Positions 33,425 through 43,473 of a stretch of DNA of 64,000 nt are shown here, in pieces. Origin of the DNA: Actinomycetota bacterium (GTDB taxonomy: Bacteria; Actinomycetota; Acidimicrobiia; Acidimicrobiales; Ilumatobacteraceae). Location of the stretch: contig SXUP01000004.1 in assembly GCA_005790505.1 (NCBI GenBank), positions 1 to 64,000 of the forward strand, written 5' to 3'. Both the position numbers and the translations under genes were made by a program. The notes below the pieces were generated by a model. The model searched no databases and was not told the DNA's origin. It saw only the letters and a program-made list of their open reading frames with translations. Positions within the stretch are counted from its first letter, which is position 1; each line of letters opens with the position of its first letter.

Positions 33425-34903
33425 TTAGTTGATTTCACCTGAGAGATCCATCTGCTGCGCAGTCGGACGTTTAAACAAGAGCAGCATTGATATTGCATTA
33501 ATAATCATCGCAACTGTTACCAACCACCAAGCTTGATGAAATCCACCGAGATTCAAATTGTTTAAATCAAGAGAAGTTCCGCTCAAATCAGCGGCACGCC
33601 GTGTTTCGCCAATGCCGCGCAAAGTGGGCGCGAGTAACGCTGTAACGAGAGCCAAACCAATCGCGGCTCCAATTTGGCGACTTGTTGAGGAAAGAGCTGA
33701 ACCCATGGCAAAACGCGCCGGTGGAAGATATGCACTTGCAGCACTCGACAAAGTTGAGATTGAAAATCCGACTCCTGCACCTGTCACCAGCATCAATGGA
33801 AAGTAGTGCGACCAATAGGAGGGAGTTTGGGTCAAGGTGAGATTCAAGATGAGCGTGCCGCCCCCCAATAAAAGTGCACCGATCGCCGTAATTTTTGCCT
33901 GACCATATTTTTGAGCCAACTTGCCGGCGGGTGCTGCGACAATTGCTGCAGTTAGCGGACCTGGGGCAAACGCCAAACCTGAGCCACTTGTGCTGTATCC
34001 CCACACATTTTGCAACCATTGGGTGTTAGTAAAAAACATCGCAAAAAACCCAATAGCAAAAAATAGTCCCGCAATATTTGCGGCGACGACGAACGGAAGT
34101 TTGAATAGTTGAAGATCAAGGAGTGGATTACTCGCAGTGGCGCAGTGACGAACAAAGATGACAAGCAAAAAAAGAGCGAAAACCATGGAACCAACGACCC
34201 CCAAAGAAAACCAGCCCCATTCCTCGCTTTGCACAATGGCATAGATAATCAGTGCAACACCCGGAACGGCCAGTGTTGCGCCATAGATATCAAGCCGATA
34301 CTGCGCGGTCGTGTCGATTCGTTCAGTGAGCATTTTGTGACCAACAAGTACAGCAAGTACACAAAATGGGACATTGATATAAAAGAGCGAACGCCAGCCG
34401 AAATTATCCACAAGAACACCACCGACGATTGGCCCGGTTGCTGCTGCGAGCCCGCCTACGGCGCCCCAGATGCCTAGTGCTGCTGCGCGTTTTTCAACAG
34501 GAAATTCGGGCAAGACAAGAGCAAGTGAAGCAGGTGTAAGAATTGCGCCACCAATGGCCTGCATGACTCGGGCTAATACCAAGAGCTCCGCTGATGGTGC
34601 GATTGCACACAAAATTGAACCAATGCCAAATAGCACCAACCCGCGCAGAAAAGATTTCTTTCGACCAAAGACATCAGCAAAGCGACCAGCGGTAAGGAGT
34701 GCCGCAGCGTATGCAATGTTGTATCCCGAAAATATCCAGGTCAGCAGGTGGCGACGAGATTCACCAAAGTCATCAACAACATCTCTGAATGCAATAGTGA
34801 CGATGCTTGAGTCAAGAGCAACAAGAAAAGTTCCGATTGACGTGAGCATCAGAACTTTTGCTCCACGAGAAAATCGTGGTTTACTATCTGGATTAATTGT
34901 CAT
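33425..34903 (-). CDS. MFS transporter, DHA2/EmrB-type (14 TM)
   Basis: A 492-residue drug-proton antiporter with about 14 helices. The family motif is visible as GRFADVFGRKKSF (motif A), with ALDSSIVTIAFRDV (motif D1) in helix 1 and ATGPIVGGVLVDNFGWR (motif C). Substrate unknown; the family exports drugs or lipids. Start ATG 34903 (MTINPDSKPRF) has GGATGGG upstream and overlaps the CoA-transferase by 11 bases; ATG 34918 and 34948 are alternatives. Confidence 0.9.
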   Translation of the reverse strand: MTINPDSKPRFSRGAKVLMLTSIGTFLVALDSSIVTIAFRDVVDDFGESRRHLLTWIFSGYNIAYAAALLTAGRFADVFGRKKSFLRGLVLFGIGSILCAIAPSAELLVLARVMQAIGGAILTPASLALVLPEFPVEKRAAALGIWGAVGGLAAATGPIVGGVLVDNFGWRSLFYINVPFCVLAVLVGHKMLTERIDTTAQYRLDIYGATLAVPGVALIIYAIVQSEEWGWFSLGVVGSMVFALFLLVIFVRHCATASNPLLDLQLFKLPFVVAANIAGLFFAIGFFAMFFTNTQWLQNVWGYSTSGSGLAFAPGPLTAAIVAAPAGKLAQKYGQAKITAIGALLLGGGTLILNLTLTQTPSYWSHYFPLMLVTGAGVGFSISTLSSAASAYLPPARFAMGSALSSTSRQIGAAIGLALVTALLAPTLRGIGETRRAADLSGTSLDLNNLNLGGFHQAWWLVTVAMIINAISMLLLFKRPTAQQMDLSGEIN

Positions 34904-36026
34904 CAATTGCCCATCCATATTTTCGGATCTCTGATCCGTCGGCGTCAAGGGCCTTGCCCTGCCACTTTATTTCTCCGGGCGTGGCAGATAACCGAGCAAC
35001 GAGTCCCTGCATTGGTGTTCCGTCCACGGTAACAATCGCTTGTCGCGCGGAATAGTGCGGATCAATAGCGATGTCTGCCATTGATAAAACGGGTCCGACA
35101 GCAGCCTGTGCATCGTTCATTTCTTGCAAGACTTTTTCTTGAGAGCGAGCGCCACACCAATCAGTCATCGCACTATCCAAGATTGCTCGATTTTTCATTC
35201 TTCCGGCGAATGATTTGAAACGGTCATCACCACCCAGTCCAAGTAGGACCATGACGCGTTGAGCGACGGACTCACTTGAGGTCGAAACGCCCACCCATCG
35301 CTTATCAGCACATTCGAAAATACCGCGTGGAACGGTGTAGGGGAGCGACGAGCCCATGCGTTCTTGCTGCTCGCCAAGCAACTTATAGACGCTGATAAGT
35401 GGCCCCATGATGTGAAACACGCTCTCAAGCAAGGACACATCAATGACTTGACCGACACCACTGTGCAGTGCAGTCATCGTGGCAAAGGCGGCAACAAGTC
35501 CAGTAACTTCGTCTGTGAGGGCAAATGCGGGCAATGTCGGTGCACCGCCTGGCTCACCGCTTATGTCGGCAAGTCCAGCCATTGATTCAGCAATAGATGC
35601 AAAGCCTGGTCGAGATGAATATGGACCATCTTGACCAAATCCAGTGATGCGAGTGATCACAAGTTTTGGGTTGCGAGCGTGAAGAACTTTTGGCCCCAAG
35701 CCAAGTCGTTCCAAAACTCCTGGACGAAAGTTTTCTACCAGCACATGGGCGTCGTCGATCAGGCGCCATAAAACGTCAAGGTCTTCTTGCTTTCTAAAAT
35801 CAAGAGCGATATTGCGCTTGTTTCGGTTGACGAGTCTCCACCAAATTCCTTCTCCATCTCGGGGATCACGCCACCCCATGCCACGCAGACTGTCGCCAGT
35901 CTCTGGTCGTTCAACTTTGATTACATCTGCACCGAAGTCAGCCAAATAACGTGCACAGTTTGGTCCAGCAAGAACCGTTGAAATATCAAGGACTCGTAAT
36001 CCGTGCAATGCCCCGGGAACTGTCAT
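34893..36026 (-). CDS. CaiB/BaiF family class III CoA-transferase
   Basis: A 377-residue formyl-CoA-transferase-like enzyme that moves CoA between carboxylic acids. GLRVLDISTVLAGPNCARYL is the N-terminal motif, FGADVIKVERPETGD the CoA-binding helix, and the catalytic Asp is expected in FALTDEVTGL. The length is slightly shorter than the usual 400. It overlaps the phosphoesterase gene by ATGA, so the run from accD to the MFS gene is probably one leftward transcript unit. Substrate unknown. Confidence 0.9.
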   Translation of the reverse strand: MTVPGALHGLRVLDISTVLAGPNCARYLADFGADVIKVERPETGDSLRGMGWRDPRDGEGIWWRLVNRNKRNIALDFRKQEDLDVLWRLIDDAHVLVENFRPGVLERLGLGPKVLHARNPKLVITRITGFGQDGPYSSRPGFASIAESMAGLADISGEPGGAPTLPAFALTDEVTGLVAAFATMTALHSGVGQVIDVSLLESVFHIMGPLISVYKLLGEQQERMGSSLPYTVPRGIFECADKRWVGVSTSSESVAQRVMVLLGLGGDDRFKSFAGRMKNRAILDSAMTDWCGARSQEKVLQEMNDAQAAVGPVLSMADIAIDPHYSARQAIVTVDGTPMQGLVARLSATPGEIKWQGKALDADGSEIRKYGWAIDDN

Positions 36027-37033
36027 GATCGCAGAGAAATATTTAGACAGCGTTCTGGAAGTGTTCCGAGCGCGTATGTTTGATAATCAATTCCAAAATC
36101 TTTATATAGATGACGGCATCGCTCACTCCAATTCAGCGCTTCTGGACTCGAAATACGATGCACGATTTGCGTGATACCTCCCTCGTATACGCGGTATTCA
36201 GCCCATGTTCCAGGAAAATCTTTGACACATCCCACTTCAATCGTTGGAACTCCACTCGATAATGTTCGGACTCGATGTCGATGTGTGTGTCCCGCCGTAT
36301 ACGCAACGATTGACAGATTCCGATCAATAATGGCACTGAGCTCTTCGCTGCAATCTGGATGGAGTCCAAAGTAGCCGTCGCTCCTGTTGCCCCCTGTCCA
36401 TTGCTGATGGTGACCCATCACAATCACTGGTGATGTACTTTGCGCACAAAGAGTTTCAAGCCACTCAAGTTGTGACGGTTCTAGGCGCCCAGTTGTTTCT
36501 GTTGGAATCGTCGTATCCATCAAGGCGATAGAAACGCCCTGAAGTTCGATCCATTGATCACCGGCATAGGAATTTTGTCCGCGGTACGCATCATGGTTGC
36601 CCCGAACTACACACAAGCGATCCGCAAATATGTTGTAGTAGCACTGATCAAATGCAGCAAATTCTTCCGGTCGACCATCGACAGATAGGTCTCCTTTCAC
36701 GACGACAACTGCAGGATTAATACTTACTATTTCTGCCACCGCACTTTCGTTCATGATCAGCGGATATGGACGTTCGCCCTCGGCAGATCGCTGAATTGGT
36801 CCTTCTGGACTGGAGTCAATGCGCCCACATTCGGTCTCTCCAAAATGGACGTCGTTAACAGTGGCGAATGTACAGAGCAACGCGCCTGTTGGTCGGGGCA
36901 AAGTACGGAAACTTATTCCGTGTTCGATGTATTCAGTATTGGCTTGCAAGTTGTGATGGCGAACGACTCGAGTTCCGATGTGAAACACAGCCATGTCGTC
37001 TGCCAGCGTGGTGAGTTCTGTCTGCTGGCTCAT
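36023..37033 (-). CDS. Calcineurin-like metallophosphoesterase
   Basis: A 336-residue phosphoesterase. Metal-binding motifs are NDVHFG (D-x-H), KGDLSVDG (GD), VRGNHDAY (GNHD), MGHHQQ (GH) and GHTHRH (GHTH). The order and spacing fit the calcineurin-like superfamily of 3',5'-cyclic nucleotide phosphodiesterases and related phosphatases. ATG 37033 is chosen; upstream in-frame Met lies in accE. It overlaps the CoA-transferase by ATGA. Confidence 0.87.
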   Translation of the reverse strand: MSQQTELTTLADDMAVFHIGTRVVRHHNLQANTEYIEHGISFRTLPRPTGALLCTFATVNDVHFGETECGRIDSSPEGPIQRSAEGERPYPLIMNESAVAEIVSINPAVVVVKGDLSVDGRPEEFAAFDQCYYNIFADRLCVVRGNHDAYRGQNSYAGDQWIELQGVSIALMDTTIPTETTGRLEPSQLEWLETLCAQSTSPVIVMGHHQQWTGGNRSDGYFGLHPDCSEELSAIIDRNLSIVAYTAGHTHRHRVRTLSSGVPTIEVGCVKDFPGTWAEYRVYEGGITQIVHRISSPEALNWSERCRHLYKDFGIDYQTYALGTLPERCLNISLRS

Positions 37034-37041
37034 TTGAGTCC

Positions 37042-37242
37042 TTAGCGACGTGGACGGTTGCGAGTCTGGCGTTGGTCGGTCACCCAATGCCTGCCACTGA
37101 AGCGCCACGCAGTGCCAGTGGAGGGGGGACTCGAGATAAGAACTGGTTTTGGCCAGAGCATTTCAATTGCTGCTGCAATTGCTGCTGCTTCTTGGGATGT
37201 TGGAGCTGGCGAAATACTCAACACGTTCAATGGTGTAGTCAT
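37042..37242 (-). CDS. accE: Acyl-CoA carboxylase epsilon subunit
   Basis: A 66-residue protein with a single helix (PTSQEAAAIAAAIEMLW) and a C-terminal basic tail (GTAWRFSGRHWVTDQRQTRN). The pattern of an EE-AAI-AAA-type helix followed by a conserved Trp and Arg residues matches the small epsilon subunit that binds the beta subunit of actinobacterial acyl/propionyl-CoA carboxylases. It lies two genes downstream of the beta subunit. The overlap with the RDD gene is ATGA. Confidence 0.75.
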   Translation of the reverse strand: MTTPLNVLSISPAPTSQEAAAIAAAIEMLWPKPVLISSPPSTGTAWRFSGRHWVTDQRQTRNRPRR

Positions 37243-37694
37243 CGTCTAACCACGACTGTATTTGCTGCTTTGTCATGCCATGTCTGATTGTTTGCGTCAA
37301 AGAGCATCCAGAGATAGCCAATCAACAATGCAAGACCAGAGATATAACTGACGAAAATACGAAGCAGCGCACGGCGGAAACCAATGTAACTTAAGTCGTT
37401 TTTATCAAGAATCAGAATCCCCAGCCGCACGCGCCATGGGCTACCACCCTTCGTGCCAATCCAATAGGCGTAGGTTCCCGCCGATACTGCGAGTGCCAAC
37501 AGTGACATTAAGCCATCTGCGTTTTCTGACAGTGTCGCGCCAACGATATTAAACGGCAAGGTGATCAACAGCATCAAAATACTGTCGCAGAGATGCGCGC
37601 CAACTCGAGCCCAAAACCCTGCCAAGGAGCGAGAAGAAACAATTGCGTCACCAACCGCTGGTGGGCTCCATTCTGAAAAAGATTCGCTTGACAT
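37239..37694 (-). CDS. RDD family membrane protein
   Basis: A 151-residue protein with about three helices. The RDD motif residues are in GFWARVGAHLCDSILML (Arg, Asp) and DANNQTWHDKAANTVVV. Function of the family is mostly unknown (a Na+/H+ antiporter has been reported for a divergent member). ATG 37694 is preferred over the upstream in-frame Met residues that lie in the carboxylase gene. It sits between the carboxylase beta and epsilon subunits, an unexpected insertion. Confidence 0.83.
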   Translation of the reverse strand: MSSESFSEWSPPAVGDAIVSSRSLAGFWARVGAHLCDSILMLLITLPFNIVGATLSENADGLMSLLALAVSAGTYAYWIGTKGGSPWRVRLGILILDKNDLSYIGFRRALLRIFVSYISGLALLIGYLWMLFDANNQTWHDKAANTVVVRR

Positions 37695-37704
37695 TTCTTG
37701 AAGT

Positions 37705-39270
37705 CTACAGCGGTGTATTGCCATGCTTGCGTCGTGGCAGTTCTTCGCGTTTGGACTGCAACATACGAAGTCCCGCAATTACTTTGATTCGAGTTTCAGC
37801 AGGGTCGATCACATCATCGATATAACCGCGTTCGGCTGCTGCGTATGGATTGGCGTATTTCTCGGTGTATTCAGCAACAAGTTCGATACGCCGCGCTGCG
37901 GGGTCGGCAGTTTGTTGGAGTTCTCGGCGGTATACGATTTCAACTGCGCCTTGGGGTCCCATTACTGCTAGTTCTGCAGTAGGCCATGCGTACGCTAAAT
38001 CAGCTCCAATTGATTTTGAGTTCATGACTACATAGGCACCGCCATAGGCTTTGCGGGTGATGATTTGAATACGCGGCACAGTTGATTCACAAAACGCATA
38101 CAACAACTTGGCACCGTGACGAATGATTCCTTCGTGCTCTTGATTCACGCCAGGCAAAAATCCAGGCACATCAACAAATGTAAGTAGAGGAATGTTAAAA
38201 GCGTCACAAGTTCGTACAAATCTCGCAGCTTTTTCGCTACTTTCAATGTCCAGGACACCAGCAAATGCCATTGGTTGGTTTCCAACTACTCCGACGGGCA
38301 TTCCGTCTACACGGGAAAAACCACACACGATGCTTTTTGCCCAATGGGGAAAATACTCGAAGAACTCGCCATTATCAACAACTTCTGCGATCACTTTTTT
38401 CATGTCGTAAGGCTGATTGGACGATGGAGGCAAAATGTCCCGCAGTGACAAACACAGGCGATCGGCATCATCATCAGGTGTAATGGGAGTTGGATCTTCG
38501 AGGTTATTTTGTGGCAAGAAAGACATCAAGAAACGCACATCATCAAGACATCCTTTTTCATCATTGCTGACGAAAGTGGCGACGCCACTCTTTGATGCGT
38601 GGCTCATTGCACCACCAAGTTCTTCGAGCGTGACATCTTCGCCAGTAACTGTTTTCACCACGTCAGGTCCGGTAATAAACATGTGGCTTGTTTCTCGCAC
38701 CATGAAAATAAAATCAGTCATTGCGGGCGAGTACACGGCACCACCAGCACAAGGACCAAGAATTACCGAGATTTGTGGAATCACGCCAGACGCTTGAACA
38801 TTGCGATGAAAGATGCCACCGTATGAAGCGAGCGAGACCACACCTTCTTGGATTCGGGCGCCGGCGCCGTCGTTGAGACCAATAAGTGGTGCACCGACTT
38901 TGAGGGCAAGATCCATCAACTTATGAATTTTCTCAGCGAATACCTCGCCAAGTGCGCCACCAAAAACGGTGAAGTCCTGAGAGAACACGAATATTTTGCG
39001 ATCATTTATGGTTCCCCACCCCGTGACAACGCCATCGGTGTAAGGGCGTTCTTCGAGCCCAGCGGCGTGGGTGCGATGTCGAGCGAGCATGTCTAATTCA
39101 TGAAAAGAACCTGGATCCAAAAGATATTCCAGTCGCTCGCGGGCAAGAAGTTTGCCTTTCTCGTGTTGCCGTTCAACTGATCGGGGGCTGCCTGCATTAA
39201 CGGCTTGTTCTTGACGGGAACGAAGGTCGTTGAGTTTGTCTTGCATGCCAGAATTGGAACTGTTACTCAC
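37705..39270 (-). CDS. pccB: Acyl-CoA/propionyl-CoA carboxylase beta subunit (carboxyltransferase)
   Basis: A 521-residue carboxyltransferase of the AccD5/PccB family. Two crotonase-fold halves are visible: GAPLIGLNDGAGARIQEGV and ILGPCAGGAVYSPAMTDF in the first, LLTFVDVPGFLPGVNQEHEG and AYGGAYVVMNSKSIGAD in the second, which forms the oxyanion holes for acyl-CoA and biotin. The matching biotin carboxylase/BCCP alpha subunit is not in the window. Product of propionyl-CoA carboxylation, methylmalonyl-CoA, would feed the epimerase at 46096. Confidence 0.95.
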   Translation of the reverse strand: MSNSSNSGMQDKLNDLRSRQEQAVNAGSPRSVERQHEKGKLLARERLEYLLDPGSFHELDMLARHRTHAAGLEERPYTDGVVTGWGTINDRKIFVFSQDFTVFGGALGEVFAEKIHKLMDLALKVGAPLIGLNDGAGARIQEGVVSLASYGGIFHRNVQASGVIPQISVILGPCAGGAVYSPAMTDFIFMVRETSHMFITGPDVVKTVTGEDVTLEELGGAMSHASKSGVATFVSNDEKGCLDDVRFLMSFLPQNNLEDPTPITPDDDADRLCLSLRDILPPSSNQPYDMKKVIAEVVDNGEFFEYFPHWAKSIVCGFSRVDGMPVGVVGNQPMAFAGVLDIESSEKAARFVRTCDAFNIPLLTFVDVPGFLPGVNQEHEGIIRHGAKLLYAFCESTVPRIQIITRKAYGGAYVVMNSKSIGADLAYAWPTAELAVMGPQGAVEIVYRRELQQTADPAARRIELVAEYTEKYANPYAAAERGYIDDVIDPAETRIKVIAGLRMLQSKREELPRRKHGNTPL

Positions 39271-39304
39271 ATTGCCAACAATAGTTCCAAAAGCGAAGTG
39301 TCAC

Positions 39305-41092
39305 CTATCCGGTGGCGGCGACTGTGGTAGTTGTGGTCGCAGCAACGTCGGAAATAGTGCTCGTTGTAACCCCTGAGGGCTCGGTTGTGACTGTGATGCC
39401 GTCGGCAATGATGATTGAGGTGGTCAGCGGTGAAAGTTCACCCGTTGTGGTGGCCCCGGTCAACTCCACTTTCCATTCCCCTGGAGACTTGAGATTTAGA
39501 CCAAGGTCTGTGCCAATCAATGCTCCGCCTGGCCGAGTGATGGGCACATAGATTTGGTATCCACTGGCAGTTGGATTTGACGGAATAAATTTAATGGTGA
39601 AATTTTGAATGCGTTTTGGCGTGAAAAGTTCGATGAGCGCCTGATTGTTGCCAACATTGCCGGGGGTGATGGACAGCGTGACATGAAAACCGTCATCACC
39701 GATTAAATCACGATTGATGGCGTAGGCACTTTGTTCCTTGGCCTGTTGTGGAACCACATTCGGCGGACGCATTGATATGAGCCATGAAGACATTCCCAAA
39801 ATCACAACAGTGGCGCTCATTTGAAAAGTAGCTGCTTTACGCATTGTCAGTATCGCACTCATTGATAGTGCCGTCATTTTGCTGAGGCGTTGTTGAATAA
39901 AGTTCCGTAGAGCGAATTCAATAAAAATGAGGAACAAAACAGCTGCAATTTTTGTCAACAACAAGCGACCATGACCACTATTTATAAGGCTCCAGCCATC
40001 AAGTCTGCCAACCTGGATGAATCCTGTGATTACAACGCCAGCTGTCAAAGTGGTTGCAAGACGAGACCAACCGCGCAGTGCGTCAAGTAAATCCTCGGCA
40101 CCAGGTTTACTCAAAATGACTCGGGAAACGAGCAAGACCCCACCAGTCCAGGCAATAACAAAAGCCATATGCACGATCGCAACTACCACTCCAAGGGCAT
40201 AGAGCCGTCCCCCAGCACGGTCGAATCCATAGGAGATTATTAGGACCGCAATTGCCACGAGACTCGGAACCTGAAACTCAGGATCAATCACTCTTTCTGG
40301 GTTTAATGCAAGTGCTGCAACGGCGATGGTGACAAGGAAACGAATAAACAGACCTCGACCTTGTGCAGTGTTGAGCAATTCAAACCAATCAGTCGGATTT
40401 AATGACGAGATGATTCCTGAGTTGGTGATTTGGGCTGTTGTGAACACCACTAAAAGCAGTAACGACAAAACAGCACCAATGCCTGATAGTCGGATGTAGC
40501 GAATTGCCGTTTGATTGTGGCTTCCTTCTGGCCACACCAGCAACATGAAGAGCAATCCGCCGACGAGGGCGGAAACAAGAAGGTAACTCAGGAGCCGCAA
40601 AAGTCCGATTGGTCCACCGAGGCGCGCGGGTTTAGTCGCAATTTCGTCGACAGGAGTTTGAGTCGTAGCAATTGTGGTTGGAACTTCACCGTCAGGACCC
40701 AATGTGGTGGTTGTGATGGCAGCAGCAATTTCTGTGAGGAATGAAAATGTTCCCTTACTCCCGTCGGGAAGTGCCCAACTGACATTGCACCTGCCATTGG
40801 GAGGAATCTGGGTCAACGGAGCCGTGACGGACACCCCGTCGGTGGCCAATTGGGGGGGACCAAGGGATACCAGGGCTTTTTCGCATGCCAGAGACAAACC
40901 CATCTGCGCTACATCGTCAGCGGTAAGGGGATTTTGGAACACCATCTGTATCTGGGTGGGGGCAACCGTCACTGCTTCGTTGGCGATCGGGTTGGATGAG
41001 ACAACAGAATTACTCTGGGTTGCTGCCGTCGCCTCTCCGGCAAGGGCGGCCACGCCAAACGTGCACAGGAGTAAAAGAATAAAGCGTTTCAT
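39305..41092 (-). CDS. CopC-CopD fusion copper resistance protein
   Basis: A 595-residue protein with a signal peptide (FILLLLCTFGVAALAG), an N-terminal CopC-like beta-sandwich (SSNPIANEAVTVAP, NPLTADDVA), a Thr-rich linker and a CopD-like eight-helix region (from PIGLLRLLSYLLVSALVGG to TVVILGMSSWLIS), and a C-terminal extracellular domain (GDDGFHVTLSITPGNVGNN). The family imports or handles copper in the periplasm. The usual N-terminal Cu-binding His of CopC is absent after the expected cleavage site. Copper delivery to the oxidase is a plausible role but is inference. Confidence 0.85.
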   Translation of the reverse strand: MKRFILLLLCTFGVAALAGEATAATQSNSVVSSNPIANEAVTVAPTQIQMVFQNPLTADDVAQMGLSLACEKALVSLGPPQLATDGVSVTAPLTQIPPNGRCNVSWALPDGSKGTFSFLTEIAAAITTTTLGPDGEVPTTIATTQTPVDEIATKPARLGGPIGLLRLLSYLLVSALVGGLLFMLLVWPEGSHNQTAIRYIRLSGIGAVLSLLLLVVFTTAQITNSGIISSLNPTDWFELLNTAQGRGLFIRFLVTIAVAALALNPERVIDPEFQVPSLVAIAVLIISYGFDRAGGRLYALGVVVAIVHMAFVIAWTGGVLLVSRVILSKPGAEDLLDALRGWSRLATTLTAGVVITGFIQVGRLDGWSLINSGHGRLLLTKIAAVLFLIFIEFALRNFIQQRLSKMTALSMSAILTMRKAATFQMSATVVILGMSSWLISMRPPNVVPQQAKEQSAYAINRDLIGDDGFHVTLSITPGNVGNNQALIELFTPKRIQNFTIKFIPSNPTASGYQIYVPITRPGGALIGTDLGLNLKSPGEWKVELTGATTTGELSPLTTSIIIADGITVTTEPSGVTTSTISDVAATTTTTVAATG

Positions 41093-41175
41093 GGACTAAA
41101 TAAACGGTACTCAACCCAAGGGCTAAAAGTGAGCCACCCTGTGAGATGGAGGACCCTGTTGGTAAGGTCACATGA

Positions 41176-42849
41176 ATGGCTATGCAATCCCTTTATCGGC
41201 GATACCGCCCTCGTCGCTTTGCAGAACTGCGCGGACAAGAACATGTGGTTAAGGCCCTGCGTAACGCTGTAATCAACGAACGCGAAGGTCAGGCCTATCT
41301 ATTTTCTGGTCCGCGCGGGACCGGCAAAACTTCAACAGCGCGTATTTTGGCAAAGGTTCTGAATTGCCAAAACCCAACCAAAGGTGAGCCCTGCTGCGTC
41401 TGCGACTCATGTCTAGCCGTTGACAACGGCACAAGCTATGACGTTCTTGAACTTGATGCTGCGAGCAACAATGGTGTCGACGAAATTCGCGACATCATTG
41501 AAACTGCATCCACTCTTAGCCCCGGCAGGCATCGCGTTTTTATTCTTGACGAAGTTCATATGTTGTCCAAGGCGGCTTCTGCGGCCTTACTAAAAACACT
41601 TGAAGAACCACCTCCCAACGTCGTCTTTGTACTTGCTACAACCGATCCACAAAAAGTGACTGAAACAATTCGTAGTCGTGTTCAGCATTTGGTGTTTCAT
41701 CTTTTGTCTGTCGAAGAACTCGACAAATATGTGCGGTGGGTCATGCAAGATGCCAATCTCGTGGTCACCCAAGAAGCCATTGAGTGGGTTGTACAAGAGG
41801 GCAATGGAAGCGCACGTGACACTTTGTCGGCTCTTGAACTCGTGGTGGCTGGGGGAGGTACCGTCGAAACGTCAGTTTCACTAGATGAGTTTTTAGAAGC
41901 ACTGATTGAGCGTGATCAAGGTCGTGCCTTGGCGGCAGTAGCGTTTGCAATCCAACAAGGGCTTGATCCGCGCAATCTTGCTGATGATCTCGTGCGTGCA
42001 TTACGCGACGCGTTTCTTTCATTGATGGCACCGGAACTTCTGCAGGTTCCCAAGAGTCGGGTAGAAACAATCAGCATTCAGGCGTTGCGCCTAGGGGCAG
42101 CCATGGCGGTTCGGGCCATGGAAGTTCTCGGAACGGCACTTGTCGACATGCGCCACGCTCCTGATCCACGATTATTGTTGGAAGTTGCCGTGGTTCGATT
42201 GGCATCGCCTGCTCTTGATGACTCAATGGCGACGCTGATGGCTCGTCTGATGACGCTGGAAGAGACTGTGCGTGATCTCAAGGAAAATGGAATGACTACC
42301 TTGCCACCTGCTCCCTTTAATCCAGCAACAGGCAAAGTAGCGGTTGGAGGTCGCGCCATGGCACCGAGCACTTCGACACAAGCCCCCGTCAATGCTGATG
42401 TGCCTGCAGCATCGCCTGTTTCAACGGCATCGCCTGCAGAAATATGGCCAAAAGTTCTCGTGTCAATCAAAAAGATTACTCAAGCCGTTTATAAATCCAC
42501 GTCAATCGTGTCGGTTGACGGCAACATAGTAACGATTGCTGCACCCAACACCTCCCACATGGACAGGTGTAAAAATTACATCGGGGAAATAGAAGCCGCA
42601 ATCAGCAAACTCTGTGGTTCTGCATACCTAGTGCGACTAACCGCCGATGCAACTGCGTCGCGCGGAATTGAGCGCCCGAGTAAAGAAGCAATCAGAACAA
42701 TTGTTGACGAAGTTAAAGAAGACCCCGAGACCCCAATTGATCCGGCATTGCTAATTGAAGGACCAGCAAATATTTCAGTGTCTGTTGATGTGATCAAGGG
42801 TGTTTTCCCCGGAGCGATAGTTGTTTCAGATGATAAGAAAAAAAGATAA
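41176..42849 (+). CDS. dnaX: DNA polymerase III gamma/tau subunit
   Basis: Clamp-loader ATPase, 557 residues. Walker A is FSGPRGTGKTSTARIL, the four-Cys zinc site CQNPTKGEPCCVCDSC, Walker B VFILDEVHMLS and sensor 1 FVLATTDP. Domain III and a Pro/Ala-rich linker follow; the C-terminal 150 residues are the tau-like extension. ATG 41176 or 41182. RecR follows 2 bases later; dnaX-recR is a very widespread operon. Confidence 0.97.
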   Translation: MAMQSLYRRYRPRRFAELRGQEHVVKALRNAVINEREGQAYLFSGPRGTGKTSTARILAKVLNCQNPTKGEPCCVCDSCLAVDNGTSYDVLELDAASNNGVDEIRDIIETASTLSPGRHRVFILDEVHMLSKAASAALLKTLEEPPPNVVFVLATTDPQKVTETIRSRVQHLVFHLLSVEELDKYVRWVMQDANLVVTQEAIEWVVQEGNGSARDTLSALELVVAGGGTVETSVSLDEFLEALIERDQGRALAAVAFAIQQGLDPRNLADDLVRALRDAFLSLMAPELLQVPKSRVETISIQALRLGAAMAVRAMEVLGTALVDMRHAPDPRLLLEVAVVRLASPALDDSMATLMARLMTLEETVRDLKENGMTTLPPAPFNPATGKVAVGGRAMAPSTSTQAPVNADVPAASPVSTASPAEIWPKVLVSIKKITQAVYKSTSIVSVDGNIVTIAAPNTSHMDRCKNYIGEIEAAISKLCGSAYLVRLTADATASRGIERPSKEAIRTIVDEVKEDPETPIDPALLIEGPANISVSVDVIKGVFPGAIVVSDDKKKR

Positions 42850-42851
42850 AG

Positions 42852-43460
42852 ATGGCATCGCCATACACTCCTCCGATTCAAGCACTCATTGATGAGTTCG
42901 GAAAGTTGCCAGGTATCGGTCCAAGGTCAGCACAACGCATCGCGATGCACATCGTAAAAATGCCTCGTGAAGATATCAACAGACTTGCCCACGCTCTCAC
43001 TGACGCCAAAGACCGTGTGCGATATTGCGATATGTGTTTCAACCTTTCTGAGTCCGAAAAATGCAGTATCTGCAGCGATGACCGCCGCGATTCCTCCATT
43101 CTGTGCGCCGTAGAAGACTCTCGTGATGTTGTGGCTATCGAGCGAACAGGGGAGTTCCGTGGTCGCTATCACGTGCTTCAGGGCGTGCTCGATCCGTTGC
43201 AAGGTATCGGACCAGAGCAATTAAAGATCAAAGAAATGTTTCGACGCCTTGCCCCCGAAGGAATAACGGAAGTCATTGTCTGCACTAATCCCAACACGGA
43301 GGGTGAAGTGACGGCACTCTACATCGCTCGTTTGCTAGAGCCGCTTGGTGTCAAAGCCACTCGCATTGCAAGTGGGCTACCAGTGGGCGGAGACCTTGAA
43401 TATGCAGATGAAATCACGCTTGGTCGCGCTCTCGGCAACCGCCGAACTATCGAAATATAA
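42852..43460 (+). CDS. recR: Recombination protein RecR
   Basis: Recombination mediator of the RecFOR pathway, 202 residues. The N-terminal helix-hairpin-helix is FGKLPGIGPRSAQRIAMH, the zinc finger CDMCFNLSESEKCSIC and the Toprim domain ILCAVEDSRDVVAIERTG, with the Walker-B-like IGP. The start is 2 bases after the dnaX stop. It converges with the thiolase gene. Confidence 0.97.
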   Translation: MASPYTPPIQALIDEFGKLPGIGPRSAQRIAMHIVKMPREDINRLAHALTDAKDRVRYCDMCFNLSESEKCSICSDDRRDSSILCAVEDSRDVVAIERTGEFRGRYHVLQGVLDPLQGIGPEQLKIKEMFRRLAPEGITEVIVCTNPNTEGEVTALYIARLLEPLGVKATRIASGLPVGGDLEYADEITLGRALGNRRTIEI

Positions 43461-43473
43461 TCAGCAGTTGCGA

